Source: Homarus americanus
Lineage: Eukaryota; Arthropoda; Malacostraca; Decapoda; Nephropidae
Reading direction: 5' to 3'
Assembly (NCBI RefSeq): GCF_018991925.1
Contig: NW_024756629.1
Location: 50,001 to 114,000, forward strand
Length of the DNA stretch: 64,000 bases
The notes beneath the pieces are model-generated. The model worked only from the letters and a program-made list of their open reading frames with translations. It was not told where the DNA came from and ran no database searches. A program made the position numbers and the translations under genes. Shown here in pieces: positions 24,114 through 34,639 of the stretch; position 1 is the stretch's first letter; each line of letters starts with the position of its first letter.

Positions 24114-25064
24114 AGTAAACAAAGTCACGTGTCATAAATAATAGTAAACAAAGTCACGTGTCATAAATAATAGTAAACAAAGTCACGTGTCATAAATAAT
24201 GATAAACAAAGTCACGTGTCATAAATAATAGTAAACAAAGTCACGTGTCATAAATAATAGTAAACAAAGTCACGTGTCATAAATAATAGTAAACAAAGTC
24301 ACGTGTCATAAATAATAGTAAACAAAGTCACGTGTCATAAATAATGATAAACAAAGTCACATGTCATAAATAATAGTAAACAAAGTCACGTGTCATAAAT
24401 AATAGTAAACAAAGTCACGTGTCATAAATAATAGTAAACAAAGTCACGTGTCATAAATAATAATAAACAAAGTCACGTGTCATAAATAATAGTAAACAAA
24501 GTCACGTGTCATAAATAATAGTAAACAAAGTCACGTGTCATAAATAATAGTAAACAAAGTCACACGTGTCATAAATAATAGTAAACAAAGTCACGTGTCA
24601 TAAATAATAGTAAACAAAGTCACGTGTCATAAATAATAGTAAACAAAGTCACGTGTCATAAATAATAGTAAACAAAGTCACGTGTCATAAATAATAATAA
24701 ACAAAGTCACGTGTCATAAATAATAGTAAACAAAGTCACGTGTCATAAATAATAATAAACAAAGTCACGTGTCATAAATAATAGTAAACAAAGTCACGTG
24801 TCATAAATAATAATAAACAAAGTCACGTGTCATAAATAATAGTAAACAAAGTCACGTGTCATAAATAATAGTAAACAAAGTCACGTGTCATAAATAATAG
24901 TAAACAAAGTCACGTGTCATAAATAATAGTAAACAAAGTCACGTGTCATAAATAATAGTAAACAAAGTCACGTGTCATAAATAATAATAAACAAAGTCAC
25001 ATGTCATAAATAATAGTAAACAAAGTCACGTGTCATAAATAATAGTAAACAAAGCCACGTGTGA
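24114..25064. repeat. 29-bp minisatellite with forkhead and E-box motifs
   Basis: About 32 nearly identical copies of a unit made of AGTAAACAAA, GTCACGTGTC and ATAAATAAT. Each unit holds GTAAACA (forkhead consensus) and the palindrome CACGTG (canonical E-box) a few bases apart. Variants: ATGATAAAC or ATAATAAAC instead of ATAGTAAAC, CACATG in two units (24358 and 24998), and one CACACGTG at about 24561. ATAATAAAC units recur at 58-bp spacing around 24.69-24.81 kb, a dimeric higher-order pattern. The final unit is altered to GCCACGTGTGAC. Confidence 0.97.
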
Positions 25065-25198
25065 CAATACCCCGCCGCTGGTGAGGGTAAGTGGTGATTC
25101 ATTCATATATTTTGAGGAGGTTTACGAGGTACTACTTACATCCCATTCACACAAGATGCCGATCAGCTGAGTGTGTGTATGTTGTTGTTGTGGAAGAA

Positions 25199-25241
<43 letters not shown>
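25199..25241. repeat. (GAT)n microsatellite
   Basis: Fourteen GAT triplets. Confidence 0.95.
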
Positions 25242-25242
<1 letters not shown>

Positions 25243-25312
25243 CCAGTCTAGCTTCTGTTATATATCTGTGCCTCTATTATTTCTAATCATTTATTGCCAC
25301 CACAGTATCAAT

Positions 25313-25520
25313 AGGTTAGGTTTGGTTAGGCTAGGTTAAGTTAAGGTTAAGTTTAGGTTGGGTTCGCTTAAGTTTAGTTTAGTTTAGGTTAGGTTAGGCA
25401 AAGCTTAGTTTAGTTTAGGTTAGGTTTAGTTTAACTTCGGTTTGATTACCTTTATTAGGTTATAATTAGATTAAATTAAGTTTGTTTGGGTTAGGTTAGG
25501 TTAGGTTAGATTACATTTGG
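25313..25520 (+). repeat. degenerate TTAGG interstitial telomere-like run
   Basis: GGTTAGG, TTTAGGTTAGG and TTAGTTTAGTTTAGG phrases recur over about 200 bp, TTAGG sense on the plus strand. TTAGG is the arthropod telomere repeat. A second short run, four clean units, is at 25826-25850. Confidence 0.75.
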
Positions 25521-25677
25521 TTATATTAGTAACAGTCAGGAGGAGGTGTGCAGTAGACCAGCGACATGACGGCTGCGTCGAGCGGAGTAACGAGCCTGTT
25601 TGTTCAACTTAGTTTAAAGGGACAAAATCACATCCTTGTAACCTCGTCCTTCTACACCTCAGGCGGCGGTGACGTGA

Positions 25678-25733
<56 letters not shown>
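25521..25733. other. CG-richer unique patch, then (AC)n
   Basis: A 69-codon frame starts ATGACGGCTGCGTC (25566) and runs into the (AC)n at 25678-25733. The unique part (to about 25675) is richer in CG than its surroundings and has TGACGTGA, a CRE-like half. I cannot assign a function. Confidence 0.3.
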
Positions 25734-25735
<2 letters not shown>

Positions 25736-25825
25736 TATATACATGAACACAGTATATATGAAAATGTTGATATAAACATTCTGTACACTAAGTCTTCTGG
25801 GCACCATCACTTGCCCAATGTGTAT

Positions 25826-25850
25826 AGTTAGGTTAGGTTAGGTTAGGGTA
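25826..25850 (+). repeat. short TTAGG run
   Basis: GTTAGGTTAGGTTAGG and a GTTAGGGTAG end. Confidence 0.85.
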
Positions 25851-25851
25851 G

Positions 25852-25973
25852 TTGCCCATTTACAGCTGGGTGGACTGAGAGTGGCCAGGAATCAAACCAA
25901 CAATCATATGACAGGAACTGAACATTGTAACCATACATACATACATACATACATACATACATACATACATACA
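25852..25973 (-). mobile_element. possible degenerate SINE fragment, then (CATA)n
   Basis: CCCATTTACAGCTGGGTGGA followed by CTGAGAGTGGCCAGGAATCAA matches, loosely and in the same order, the body of the SINE at 26780-27133 (CAATTACTGCTGGGTAGACA, then a box-B complement). It could be an old relative. It is followed by (CATA)n at 25934-25973. Confidence 0.3.
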
Positions 25974-26666
25974 CTCAACCCTAGAAGCGTCATTCAAGAA
26001 ACCGTTTTCATCTGACAACCGAGAGAATTACTTTCTAAAAATATAAATATGAGATTAAAACCAATTCAGCCTATTGGCGTGTGATGAAGCCAACACACTG
26101 GATATAGCGGTTATGAAAGACTGTTTGAAGAAAGACAGACAGACAGACACGGAAATAATAAACAAGGGATTAAAGACAGAAGAAGAGGAAGTGAACAATA
26201 TGGCAATTGAGATGACGTGATTATAGAGGAGAGAGCGTCCATAGATCAGGAACAAAACAACTTGGTTCAGACAGACTCCAGAACTGCTTTAAGTGCCAGC
26301 AAGTTACGACGTCACTCACCAGCCGCCTCAGTCTCCCCTCAACTCGCCCTCAACATTATCAGTAAGGTCCTCAGTTTTACACACTGTTTATCATCCAGTT
26401 ATAATAATAACCATATTTAATTTCTTGTTAAATTTGACTTAAGTTCATTTAATTCTTTATTATATCTAACAGTTTCAAGGCGACTCTCTGCCACACAGTC
26501 TGCATCACTGACGCATCATTGTACCAGATAAAACACACACTGAGAGACACACTGTATCTGTAAACTGCGGCGGTAGGTTACGGTCATAATTATTCAGTGT
26601 TCTCCTGTTTTATCTTCTACAGTGAGATAACGATTTATGTGGTAATGCATAATTTCTTCAGTTGTG

Positions 26667-26711
<45 letters not shown>
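25974..26711. other. unique DNA, then (GT)n/(TATG)n
   Basis: No gene recognised to 26669. A short CAGACAGA run is at about 26139, and (GT)n with TATG units is at 26670-26711. Confidence 0.5.
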
Positions 26712-26769
26712 GTGTTGCAGGATGAAGGGAAGAAGCACTTTTATTCAGCAGCAGCACCATTGACCCAAA

Positions 26770-26779
26770 ACACTAACAC
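26770..26779. repeat. target-site duplication, left arm of SINE
   Basis: ACACTAACAC here equals 27132-27141. At least ACTAACAC (8 bp) is a true duplication. The first two bases on the right overlap the SINE start. Confidence 0.85.
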
Positions 26780-27133
26780 CTATAATGGCTGCCCCTCGTG
26801 TAACGAGGATGGCCGGCCCAAGGGCCACCTTGACGGGAATTTGTTTAAGGTGTAGAAGCTGTCGCCAACACAACAACCACACTCTAAGTTAACGAGCTGC
26901 ATGACCCAGTGTCAAGGAATAGTCCGAGAAGACCGGACAACTCGCCAACTGCACTGGTTAACCCGGAACTCGATCTGCAAATCGATTAACATCCAGGTTC
27001 CCAATTACTGCTGGGTAGACAGAGGCAAATGGCGTAAAGAAACTTGTCCATAGTTTCACCCTGCCCGGGGATCGAACCCGGGTCCACTCGCTTGTGAGGC
27101 GAGCATGCTGACCATTACACCACAGGTGGCCAC
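26780..27133 (-). mobile_element. tRNA-Val-derived SINE, minus-strand copy
   Basis: Read on the minus strand, the 5' end is tRNA-like. Box A TGGTGTAATGG is at 27112-27122. An anticodon arm CTCGC/GCGAG closes the 7-nt loop CTCACAA, giving anticodon CAC (valine). Box B GGTTCGATCCC is at 27068-27078, within a paired T arm. A unique body of about 280 bp follows and ends ACACGAGGGGCAGCCATTA. Direct repeats ACTAACAC flank it. It is a retrotransposed SINE (transcribed by RNA polymerase III in its active form), not a tRNA gene: the acceptor arm does not pair well and the body continues past it. The plus-strand copy at 57582-57957 is closely similar along its whole length. Confidence 0.93.
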
Positions 27134-27141
27134 ACTAACAC
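27132..27141. repeat. target-site duplication, right arm of SINE
   Basis: ACACTAACAC, the partner of 26770-26779. Confidence 0.85.
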
Positions 27142-27180
27142 AGATGTTATACCATGACACCCACCGCCCACTCCTACCAC

Positions 27181-27298
27181 CTCTCCCTCCTCCTACCCCC
27201 ACCTCTCCCTCCTCCTACCCTCCCACTACACCCACCTCTCCCTCCTCCTACCCTCCCACTACACCCACCTCTCCCTCCTCCTACCCCCCAGTACCTCA
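27181..27298. repeat. 33-bp minisatellite, about 3.5 copies
   Basis: Unit made of CTCCCTCCTCCTACC, CTCCCACTACACC and CACCT. Confidence 0.93.
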
Positions 27299-27637
27299 CC
27301 CTTCCATTATCTCCTCCGTGGTTTAATACCTTTCCTTTCTACTGTTTCCTTTTCAACTACGTAATTATTTGACCCAAACTTCCATTCCTCTTTATCTTAA
27401 TATACCTATACCACCTAAACTCTCTCTCTCTCGTTCTTCCCTCACTTACTCTGTTATTTAATCAATCACTCTTTGTTCTCCTTCTCTCACTTCCTCCATT
27501 ATCTCTCTATTCCAACTATCTTGTATTTATCTCTCCCTCCTTCTTTAATTCCCTCCATCATCACGTCATACCATTGTTCACTATCACTATTTTCCTACTT
27601 TGTTCATTCTTCTAAAATTGTTCACTCATAATTGTAA

Positions 27638-27669
<32 letters not shown>

Positions 27670-27958
27670 GTCTGTCTGTCTGTCTGTCTGTGTCTGTCTG
27701 TCTGTAAGTGTCTGTCTATCTGTCTGCATGTGTGTGTCTGTCTGTCCTGTCTACATGTGTGTGTCTGTCTGTCTTTAAGTGTCTGTCTGTCTGTATGTAG
27801 TGTATGTGTCTGTCTCTCTCTATATATCTTTCTCTAAATCTGTCTGTCTGTGTGTGTGTGTGTGTGTGTGTTTCTTTAAATCCAAAAAGTTGAAACACAC
27901 ACACACACACACACAGTATGTATGTATGTATGTATGTATGTATGTATGTATGTATAAA
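27299..27958. repeat. pyrimidine DNA, then TGTC/GT/AC/TATG microsatellites
   Basis: C/T-rich unique DNA to about 27640. Then (TGTC)n with TGTG steps to 27790, (GT)n at 27848-27871, (AC)n at 27894-27915 (an inverted partner of the GT tract) and (TATG)n at 27917-27953. No gene. Confidence 0.85.
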
Positions 27959-28104
27959 GACGTAAATAAACACTAAAACACTAAACCTAAACATAATACA
28001 AAGAATGGCTGCTGGTAATCTGGCCACGACACAACAGATTAAAACTGGTTTAACTCGTTTAAACCCTCCGACGCACCTGGCCTACCTGAGCTAATTAAAC
28101 CTGA

Positions 28105-28470
28105 TCACTGAGCCATTTAAATCCTGCCTGAGACATTTAAACTCCAGCCTGAGACATATAAATCTCTGGCTGAGACATTTAAATCTCTGGCTGAGACATT
28201 TAAACTCCAGCCTGAGACATTTAAACTCCAGCCTGAGACATATAAATCCCTGCCTGAGACATTTAAATCCTGCCTGAGACATATAAATCTCTGCCTGCGA
28301 CATTTAAATCCTGCCTGAGACATTTAATCTCTGCCTGAGACATTTAAATCCTGCCTGAGACATTAAATCCTGCCTGAGACATTTAAATCCAGCCTCTGAG
28401 ACATTTAAAGAGGGACTACGGAGACATTTAAACTAGTGAGTGAGAGATATTATCACTGAGAGACATTTAA
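28105..28470. repeat. 20-bp minisatellite
   Basis: About 18 copies of CCTGAGACATTTAAATCCTG. Variants carry TATAAATCTCTG, CTCCAG or GCTGAGAC. Divergence rises toward both ends. Confidence 0.95.
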
Positions 28471-28494
28471 CACAGTGTCTTCCTTACCTCCCCT

Positions 28495-28637
28495 CTCACC
28501 CCTCTCCCACACACTCTTAACCCCTCCCATCCCTCTCCCACACACTCTTAACCCCTCCCATCCCTCTCCCACACACTCTTACCTCTCCTCTACCATACTC
28601 TTCCTCCTCCTTCGTCCTCTTCTCTCCTCCACACACA

Positions 28638-28672
<35 letters not shown>

Positions 28673-28693
28673 CCAAACAAACAGACCCCCTCA

Positions 28694-28745
<52 letters not shown>
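28495..28745. repeat. 31-bp repeat (three copies) and (CT)n tracts
   Basis: Three copies of CCCTCTCCCACACACTCTTA plus ACCCCTCCCAT at 28499-28590, then (CT)n at 28640-28668 and 28697-28745. Confidence 0.9.
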
Positions 28746-28749
<4 letters not shown>

Positions 28750-28779
28750 ACACATACTCTCTCTCCGTTACCCAAGTGA

Positions 28780-29770
28780 AAGTAAATAAACGACTGGCTA
28801 ATCCCCCAGAGAAAGTATTGCCTCCGAAGAGAAAGGATTGGTTACAGAAAGGACGAGTTGGCTAATCTAGAGGAAAAAGAAAGGGTTGTCTAATAGCGGA
28901 GAAAGTAGTGAGGGAAAGTTTTTGTTTATCTGGTGAAAGTCGGGAGAAAGGGTGACTTGTTCCGGGAAATGACTGGCTAATCTTTTCAAGAGAAAGTGTT
29001 AAATATGGGAAGAAAGAATCGGATAATCTAAGAGAAAGCAAAGAAAGGCGTAGGTGATCTCTGTGAAAGTATTGGTTACTCTTGAAGAAAGGGAATGAAT
29101 TGGCTAGTCCCCAGAAGAGAGAGGATTGAACATATTAGGAACGGGTTAATTCATCACAAGAGAAAGTCGAAAAAAGAAAGAATCGGCTGATATAGAGAAA
29201 GAAAAAGAAAAGTATTGACCTATATACAGAACGAACCAATTAATCTCTGGGAAAAACGAATGGCTAATCCCCTAGAAAAAAGAATGGTTTAGGGGAGAAA
29301 GGTCAGTTTAGATTACCTCAAAGAGCGCAGATAAAGAAAGTGTTGACCGGGAAAAGAAAGTTAGTCAATCATCGAGAAAGCGGATATAGGAAGGGATTAG
29401 GCAATGATCTGTAAGGGATTTTCAAGAATAGAAATGGTAGGGTGATATCAGTGAAAGTTAGGGAAAAGGGTTGGCAGATACTAGAGAAAGCGGAGAGAAA
29501 GGGAAGCCCTAAGAAATAACGTGGAAGAAAAAGTTAGCTAATCTGGAGAGCGGGAGTTACCTAATCCCTGTATAAGTGAGCTTAGCTAATCAAGAAAAAA
29601 TGGGCTACCTAATCCGAGAAAAGAAGTGATTAGATAACTCACTAGGAACTAGATACACTCAGTAACTAATCCTTAAAGGAGAGAAGGATTAGCCAATTCG
29701 GAGTCAGACAGTAAAGAGATTAGCCAGTCCTGAGTGTAAATTACCCGGATTAGGTTATTTGATGCGAGGA
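28780..29770. repeat. old diverged GAGAAAG/GGCTAATC repeat
   Basis: GAGAAAG, GAAAGGATTGG, TTGGCTAATC and similar phrases recur at irregular 25-40 bp spacing for almost 1 kb. This is probably a decayed minisatellite. No gene recognised. Confidence 0.6.
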
Positions 29771-29878
29771 AGTTTCATATAATTCAATAGAATCAATTTA
29801 ATTCGTGAATAATAATGAGACAATTAGCACACAACACATTAGTATAATCAGCCCCTCCCGAATCCCATCCTGGAATAA

Positions 29879-30415
29879 CTCGAACCCGGGACCTGGAACT
29901 CGAACCCGGGACCTGGAACTCGAACCCGGGACCTGGAACTCGAGCCCGGGTCCTGGAACTCGAACCCGGGACCTGGAACTCGAACCCGGGTCCTGGAACT
30001 CGAACCCGGGACCTGGAACTCCAGACCCGGGACCTGGAGACTGAACCCGGGACCTGGAACTCGGGCCAGGACCTGGAGCTCGGAACCAGGACCTGGAACT
30101 CGAATCCGGGACCTGGAACTCGAACCCAGGACCTGGAACTCAGCGGGCAGGACCTGGAGCTCAGGCCAGGACCTGGAGCTCGGAGCCAGGACCTGGAACT
30201 CGAACCCAGGACCTGGAACTCAGACCAGGACCTGGAACACGCAAACCCGGGACCTGGAACTCGAACCCGGGACCTGGAACTCGAACCCGGGACCTGGAAC
30301 TCGAACCCGGGACCTGGAACTCGAACCCGGGACCTGGAACTCGAACCCGGGACCTGGAACTCGAACCCGGGACCTGGAACTCGAACCCGGAACTCGAACC
30401 TGGAACACGAACCCG
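29879..30415. repeat. 20-bp minisatellite, GGGACCTGGAACTCGAACCC
   Basis: About 27 copies. A homogeneous block of eight near-identical units (30240-30400) follows a more variable part with CCAGGACC and GCTCGGAGCC variants. The 20-bp unit includes the palindrome CCCGGG across junctions. Pro/Gly/Arg frames through it are spurious. Confidence 0.97.
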
Positions 30416-30419
30416 AAGC

Positions 30420-30514
30420 TGAGAGTTGCAGGAACAAGTTACCATCCCCTTTACCGAGGTAATCTCTCGTGTCACGTCAAAAATGTAATTTGTTAATGTT
30501 AGAGAGAGAGAATG

Positions 30515-30553
<39 letters not shown>

Positions 30554-30867
30554 GAGGTACAGTGTAACCTACATGTAACGGATAGTTTTAACTGTATCTC
30601 TCCTCCATCCGGCCCCTGGCTACAACAACCATCTCACTACAGCACTGCACCGTCGGCAACCAACACAACTGTTCATAATTAAGTAACTAAACACACTCAC
30701 TTTTACTTAACTACTTTTCATTGTTAATTTCTATTCACCTGTTCAAGCAGAGTCAACACTAATGTAAACCCCGCAGGAAACAGTTCATCAAAAATTCTCA
30801 CGGTAATTTGGATCACCTGCAGATTTCCCTCAGCTAATTTCACCTTAGGATTAACCACTCTAAAGCT
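30420..30867. other. unique DNA with (AC)n
   Basis: (AC)n at 30516-30551. No gene recognised. Confidence 0.5.
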
Positions 30868-31003
30868 AACCTAACCTAACCTAACCTAACCTAACCTTAC
30901 CTTACCTAACCTAACCTAACCTAACCTAACCACTCTAAAGCTAGCCTAACCTAATCTATCCTATCCTAACTCTCTACCCTAACCTAACCCTAACCTACCA
31001 CAA
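30868..31003 (-). repeat. degenerate CCTAA interstitial telomere-like run
   Basis: AACCTAACCTAACCTAACCT with ACTCTAAAGCTA interruptions. This is the TTAGG motif on the minus strand, opposite to the run at 25.3 kb. Confidence 0.8.
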
Positions 31004-31283
31004 CTCCCCCCTCAGGTATCATCAGGTGAATTAAGCTGGGGCTGACCTTCAGGTGATCTACCCTACCGGATGTGTCAAGTCAAGGTATCTAATATGTGTA
31101 GAGTCTCAGTGAAATTTTAAAGCCATATTCAATAACCATGTTTTGTGTTTGTACTCTCAGGAAAACAAAGACACTTAACTTTTGGTTATTTTAACTTACG
31201 TCAACCAGTTAATGTTATTCATACATCTTTAATTACGACGAAATTTCGCCTTATGAAGTTTTGAGTTTGGAGATTCTGATTTC

Positions 31284-31318
<35 letters not shown>

Positions 31319-31531
31319 GAGTACCACAATACATACAACTATTAAATAATATTGTAAATACTTCAATCTTGTGTGTTCTGTAAACTAAAGATATAGTGAA
31401 AATGTTTTGTATTAATTCTAAAAACTCAAGCACTTACACCAACAGAATAACAACAACAGCAGAAGCAAAAACAAAAGAACAACAGCAACAATAACAACAG
31501 TAAAATGGAAAGGTCATTAATTTCGTTTTTC
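31004..31531. other. unique DNA with (AC)n
   Basis: (AC)n at 31286-31315 and AACAACAGCA-rich DNA at 31440-31500. No gene recognised. Confidence 0.5.
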
Positions 31532-31787
31532 GGTGTGTGTGTGTGTGTGTGTGTGTGTGTCTGAGTGTGTGCGTGTGTGTCTGTGTCTGTGTGTGTGTGT
31601 GTGTACTGTGTGCGTGTGTGTGTGTAGGTGTGTCTGTGTGTGTGTGTGTCTGTGTGTGTGTGTGTGCTGTGTGTGTGTGCTGTGTGCGTGTGTGTGTGTA
31701 GTGTGTCTGTGTGTGTCTGTGTCTGTGTGTGTGTGTGTGTGTGTGTCTGTGTCTGTGTGTGTGTGTGTGTCTGTGTGTGTGTGTGCC
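31532..31787. repeat. (GT)n with CTGTGT and GCGTGT interruptions
   Basis: About 255 bp of compound GT repeat. Confidence 0.95.
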
Positions 31788-32276
31788 TTGGAGTGTGTGG
31801 GAACAGGGTTGCTATTGTATGCATAGGGTGGTCACTCTCACAGGACCACCAACAACATTTTAACACCGTCTTGCCCCGGCAAGAGTCCAGGTCAGAGGGG
31901 AGGAGGCGGGTGGGAAGGGTCCTCAGGGTACAATTTTGTCCCCAACCTACATAAACTATCCTTCCCTCCCCCATCATCCCCACCCTCCTTATACCACCCC
32001 CAACATTCACCTCCACCCTCCCTCCACCACAATCACCCTCATCCACCTTCTTCCCATCCCACCTTCCTTCACCTCCTCACCCAACCTGCCCTCCTCCATC
32101 ATTCACCCCATTCCCATCATCTCCTCCCTCCCCCCACATACGGTAACAAAAACGTTGACCTGACCTGTGACCTCACCATTTTGACCTGCTCCTTCTCAAT
32201 TCAGGTCATGTTTTCCTCCTGACAATTCCCTCCTCAGTCACCAAATTTTATTAAGATCAGTTTACGTTTCAGTTAT

Positions 32277-32281
<5 letters not shown>
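31788..32281. other. unique patch, then C/T/A-rich DNA
   Basis: A mixed-composition patch lies at 31788-31950. At 31955-32135 the plus strand is CCATCC/CCTCC-rich with almost no G. No gene supported. Confidence 0.5.
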
Positions 32282-32316
<35 letters not shown>

Positions 32317-32350
32317 TCTTGGATTCTCCTAAACCATAATGAAGCGCAAA

Positions 32351-32424
<74 letters not shown>
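32282..32424. repeat. (GT)n and (AC)n in inverted arrangement
   Basis: (GT)n at 32282-32313 and (AC)n at 32353-32424, separated by about 40 bp. The two tracts are mutually complementary and could fold into a hairpin. Confidence 0.93.
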
Positions 32425-32426
<2 letters not shown>

Positions 32427-32700
32427 CATCATGGTGTCTCTATATTTAATGACGAGCCACAACCTTGAAACATCAAAGGGAAATTTAATCTATCGGGAGT
32501 GGGTGTATGGCGCTGCGCCTTATCTGCCCCACAATGAATCCTTCGTCTCAATGGCGCAACATAAAGGCGTCAGGGTTTTTCTTTTCTCTTAATGTGGTTC
32601 CTTTCTGTCCCGGCCTCTGGTGTGATCATGTCTGTCTCCACCTGTCATGTCTGTCTCCACCTGTCCATGTCTGTCTCCACCTGTCTGTGTGTGTTCTGTA

Positions 32701-32704
<4 letters not shown>
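32425..32704. other. unique DNA, no gene recognised
   Basis: Short open frames only. TGTCTCCACCTGTC recurs three times at about 32629-32685. Confidence 0.45.

Positions 32705-32757
<53 letters not shown>
32705..32757. repeat. (CT)n microsatellite
   Basis: About 26 CT dinucleotides, directly followed by CCTTCACAG, an acceptor-like end. Confidence 0.95.
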
Positions 32758-32758
<1 letters not shown>

Positions 32759-33755
32759 TCACAGGTACAGTCTCACCACACCAGCTGGCCGTCACGCAGC
32801 ACCGACCGTCCACACACAACGACCCATCCTATCGTCCCCCTCACCAAAATGCATCCAAATTTTAACCCTGAAAATGTATATAGGGTTTAATACAGCGAAT
32901 TCATACATACAAATGTATATTATATATTAACAATGTGCTCATTAGCTCAGTAAAATACGGCTACTCTCCTAACTGGGGACAAACAGTGGTCTCTGAAACT
33001 GAGCGGGAAAGTGAATGCGGCAGAAACAAATGACGACCGTTTGTAAACATAGAGTTGTAAACACACATTCTGACATTACATTAACCCAAAACTAAATGAA
33101 ATCATACGTATATACAACTGTTCATAAACCAAACTATTCTTATATTTATTTCTTTTTAAACACTGAGAACCAGAGGAGAAATCCCCAAAAAATCAAAATA
33201 TATGAAAGAAAGATTAAGCGAAACTCAGAAATAAATGTAATATATAGAAAACACTGTGGCTCTGTAAACACACGAGGGAAACTACACGGACGAAAACAAA
33301 CGATGATCATTGGTAAACACAGGGACGATGGACACAAATTCAGACTCTGATTCACAAACTCTCTATATCAATGTTGTCCCTGATATACAATTAACGTATC
33401 TAGTTAATGTTATGCAGTAGAGTCTCAATACAATATTCTCATTCTCGATAATTTCACTTATGTCAGCCACTTAGACACGTTATTGCATCTCTATTGACGA
33501 GGAACTTACACAATATGATCACTGTACTGCGTTCACCCGACTCCAAAACTCAATCGAAATTTTCCACTAAAACGAATCATTTTACGTTTTCCCCTGACTC
33601 CAATTTCAGTGAACTATTAATTGAAGGAGAAATCAGAGAATGGTGAATCTTTTACGTAAATAGTAAAAGGGACTTGGAGGGGAAATATGATCAAGTGGAA
33701 ATTTCCTGATGAATAAAGTTGATTCAGCTTGTATGAGAAGGTCGTTGAGGGGGAA
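32758..33755. other. unique AT-rich DNA, no gene recognised
   Basis: Two weakly similar segments share ACAAA(T/C)GA and TTGTAAACA/TTGGTAAACA phrases around 33027-33075 and 33296-33345. They may be an old duplication. Short frames show no domain. Confidence 0.45.
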
Positions 33756-34190
33756 GAGATGAGAGAGATTACGAGGAAGATGGAGGTGAGAGGGGGAGGG
33801 GATAGGGAAGGATGAGAGGAGAGATGCAGAGATGAGGTGAGAGAGAAGGGTTACAGGGAGATGAAGTTAGAGAGGGAGATGGGGGATGAGATGGAGGTGA
33901 GGGAGGAGGGGTTGGGGAGATGGAGGGTGGGGGATGGGGGATGGGGGGTTGCAGGATGGGGAAGGGGAGGGGTTGGGGGAATGGGTGAGGAGGATGGGGG
34001 TGAGGGTTACGAGGGTGGGTGAGATGGGGGAATGAGGGTGCAGGGTGGGTGTGAGGGTGGATGGGGGATGTGGGGAGGAGGATGAGAGGGTGGGGGGTTG
34101 ATGATGGATGGTTGGGTTGGGAGGGATGGGATGGGGAGGGTTGGGGGGTGGGGGTTGGGGAATGGGGGTTGGGAACTATATGGAAGAGCT
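33756..34190. repeat. G-rich GATGGGGG low-complexity block
   Basis: GATGGGGGATGGGGGGTT-type DNA with many runs of four or more G. It has G-quadruplex potential on the plus strand. Confidence 0.8.
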
Positions 34191-34250
34191 AAAGAGAATG
34201 GTTATGAAGAAGATAGAAAGAGAGCAGAAAGAAAAAAACACTTCTCTCCC

Positions 34251-34254
<4 letters not shown>

Positions 34255-34296
<42 letters not shown>

Positions 34297-34639
34297 TCCC
34301 CATACTTTCTTTACCCTCTTTTTCCTCTCCTCTCCTTCCTTTCTTCCTTCCCTCACCCTCTCCCTCTCCAATATTCCCTCGCCTTCCTCCCTCACCTTCT
34401 CTTATCATATCATACCTACCCTCCCTCCTCTCTCACCCCTTCCTTCCCCTCACTCTCACTAGCCTACATTCTCTCCTCTCTCTCTTTCTCTTCTCATTCC
34501 ATCTCTTTTCTCTTTTAACCCTTCCTTATCTCCCATCTCCCCTCCTCCTCTCACTTTCCCACTCTCCTTTTCCCCTCAATCTCCCTCTCCTCCTTTCACC
34601 CCATCTTCTATCATATTTCTCCTCACTCTCCCCTCCCCC
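34255..34639. repeat. (CT)n, then polypyrimidine DNA
   Basis: (CT)n at 34255-34294, then irregular CTCC/TTCC DNA leading into the array. Confidence 0.9.

Noticed and set aside
27058..27133. Functional tRNA-Val gene
   Set aside because: The anticodon arm and boxes are good, but the acceptor arm is poor, a long body follows, and target-site duplications show it is a SINE.
29879..30415. Box-B-like TCGAACCC in each 20-bp unit, suggesting a tRNA-derived array
   Set aside because: The complement GGTTCGAGTTC lacks the conserved final C at the right place, and no box A occurs.
29793..30437. 214-codon minus-strand frame with regular Pro-Gly-Phe-Glu repeats
   Set aside because: It is the translation of the 20-bp minisatellite in one register, with similar open frames in other registers.
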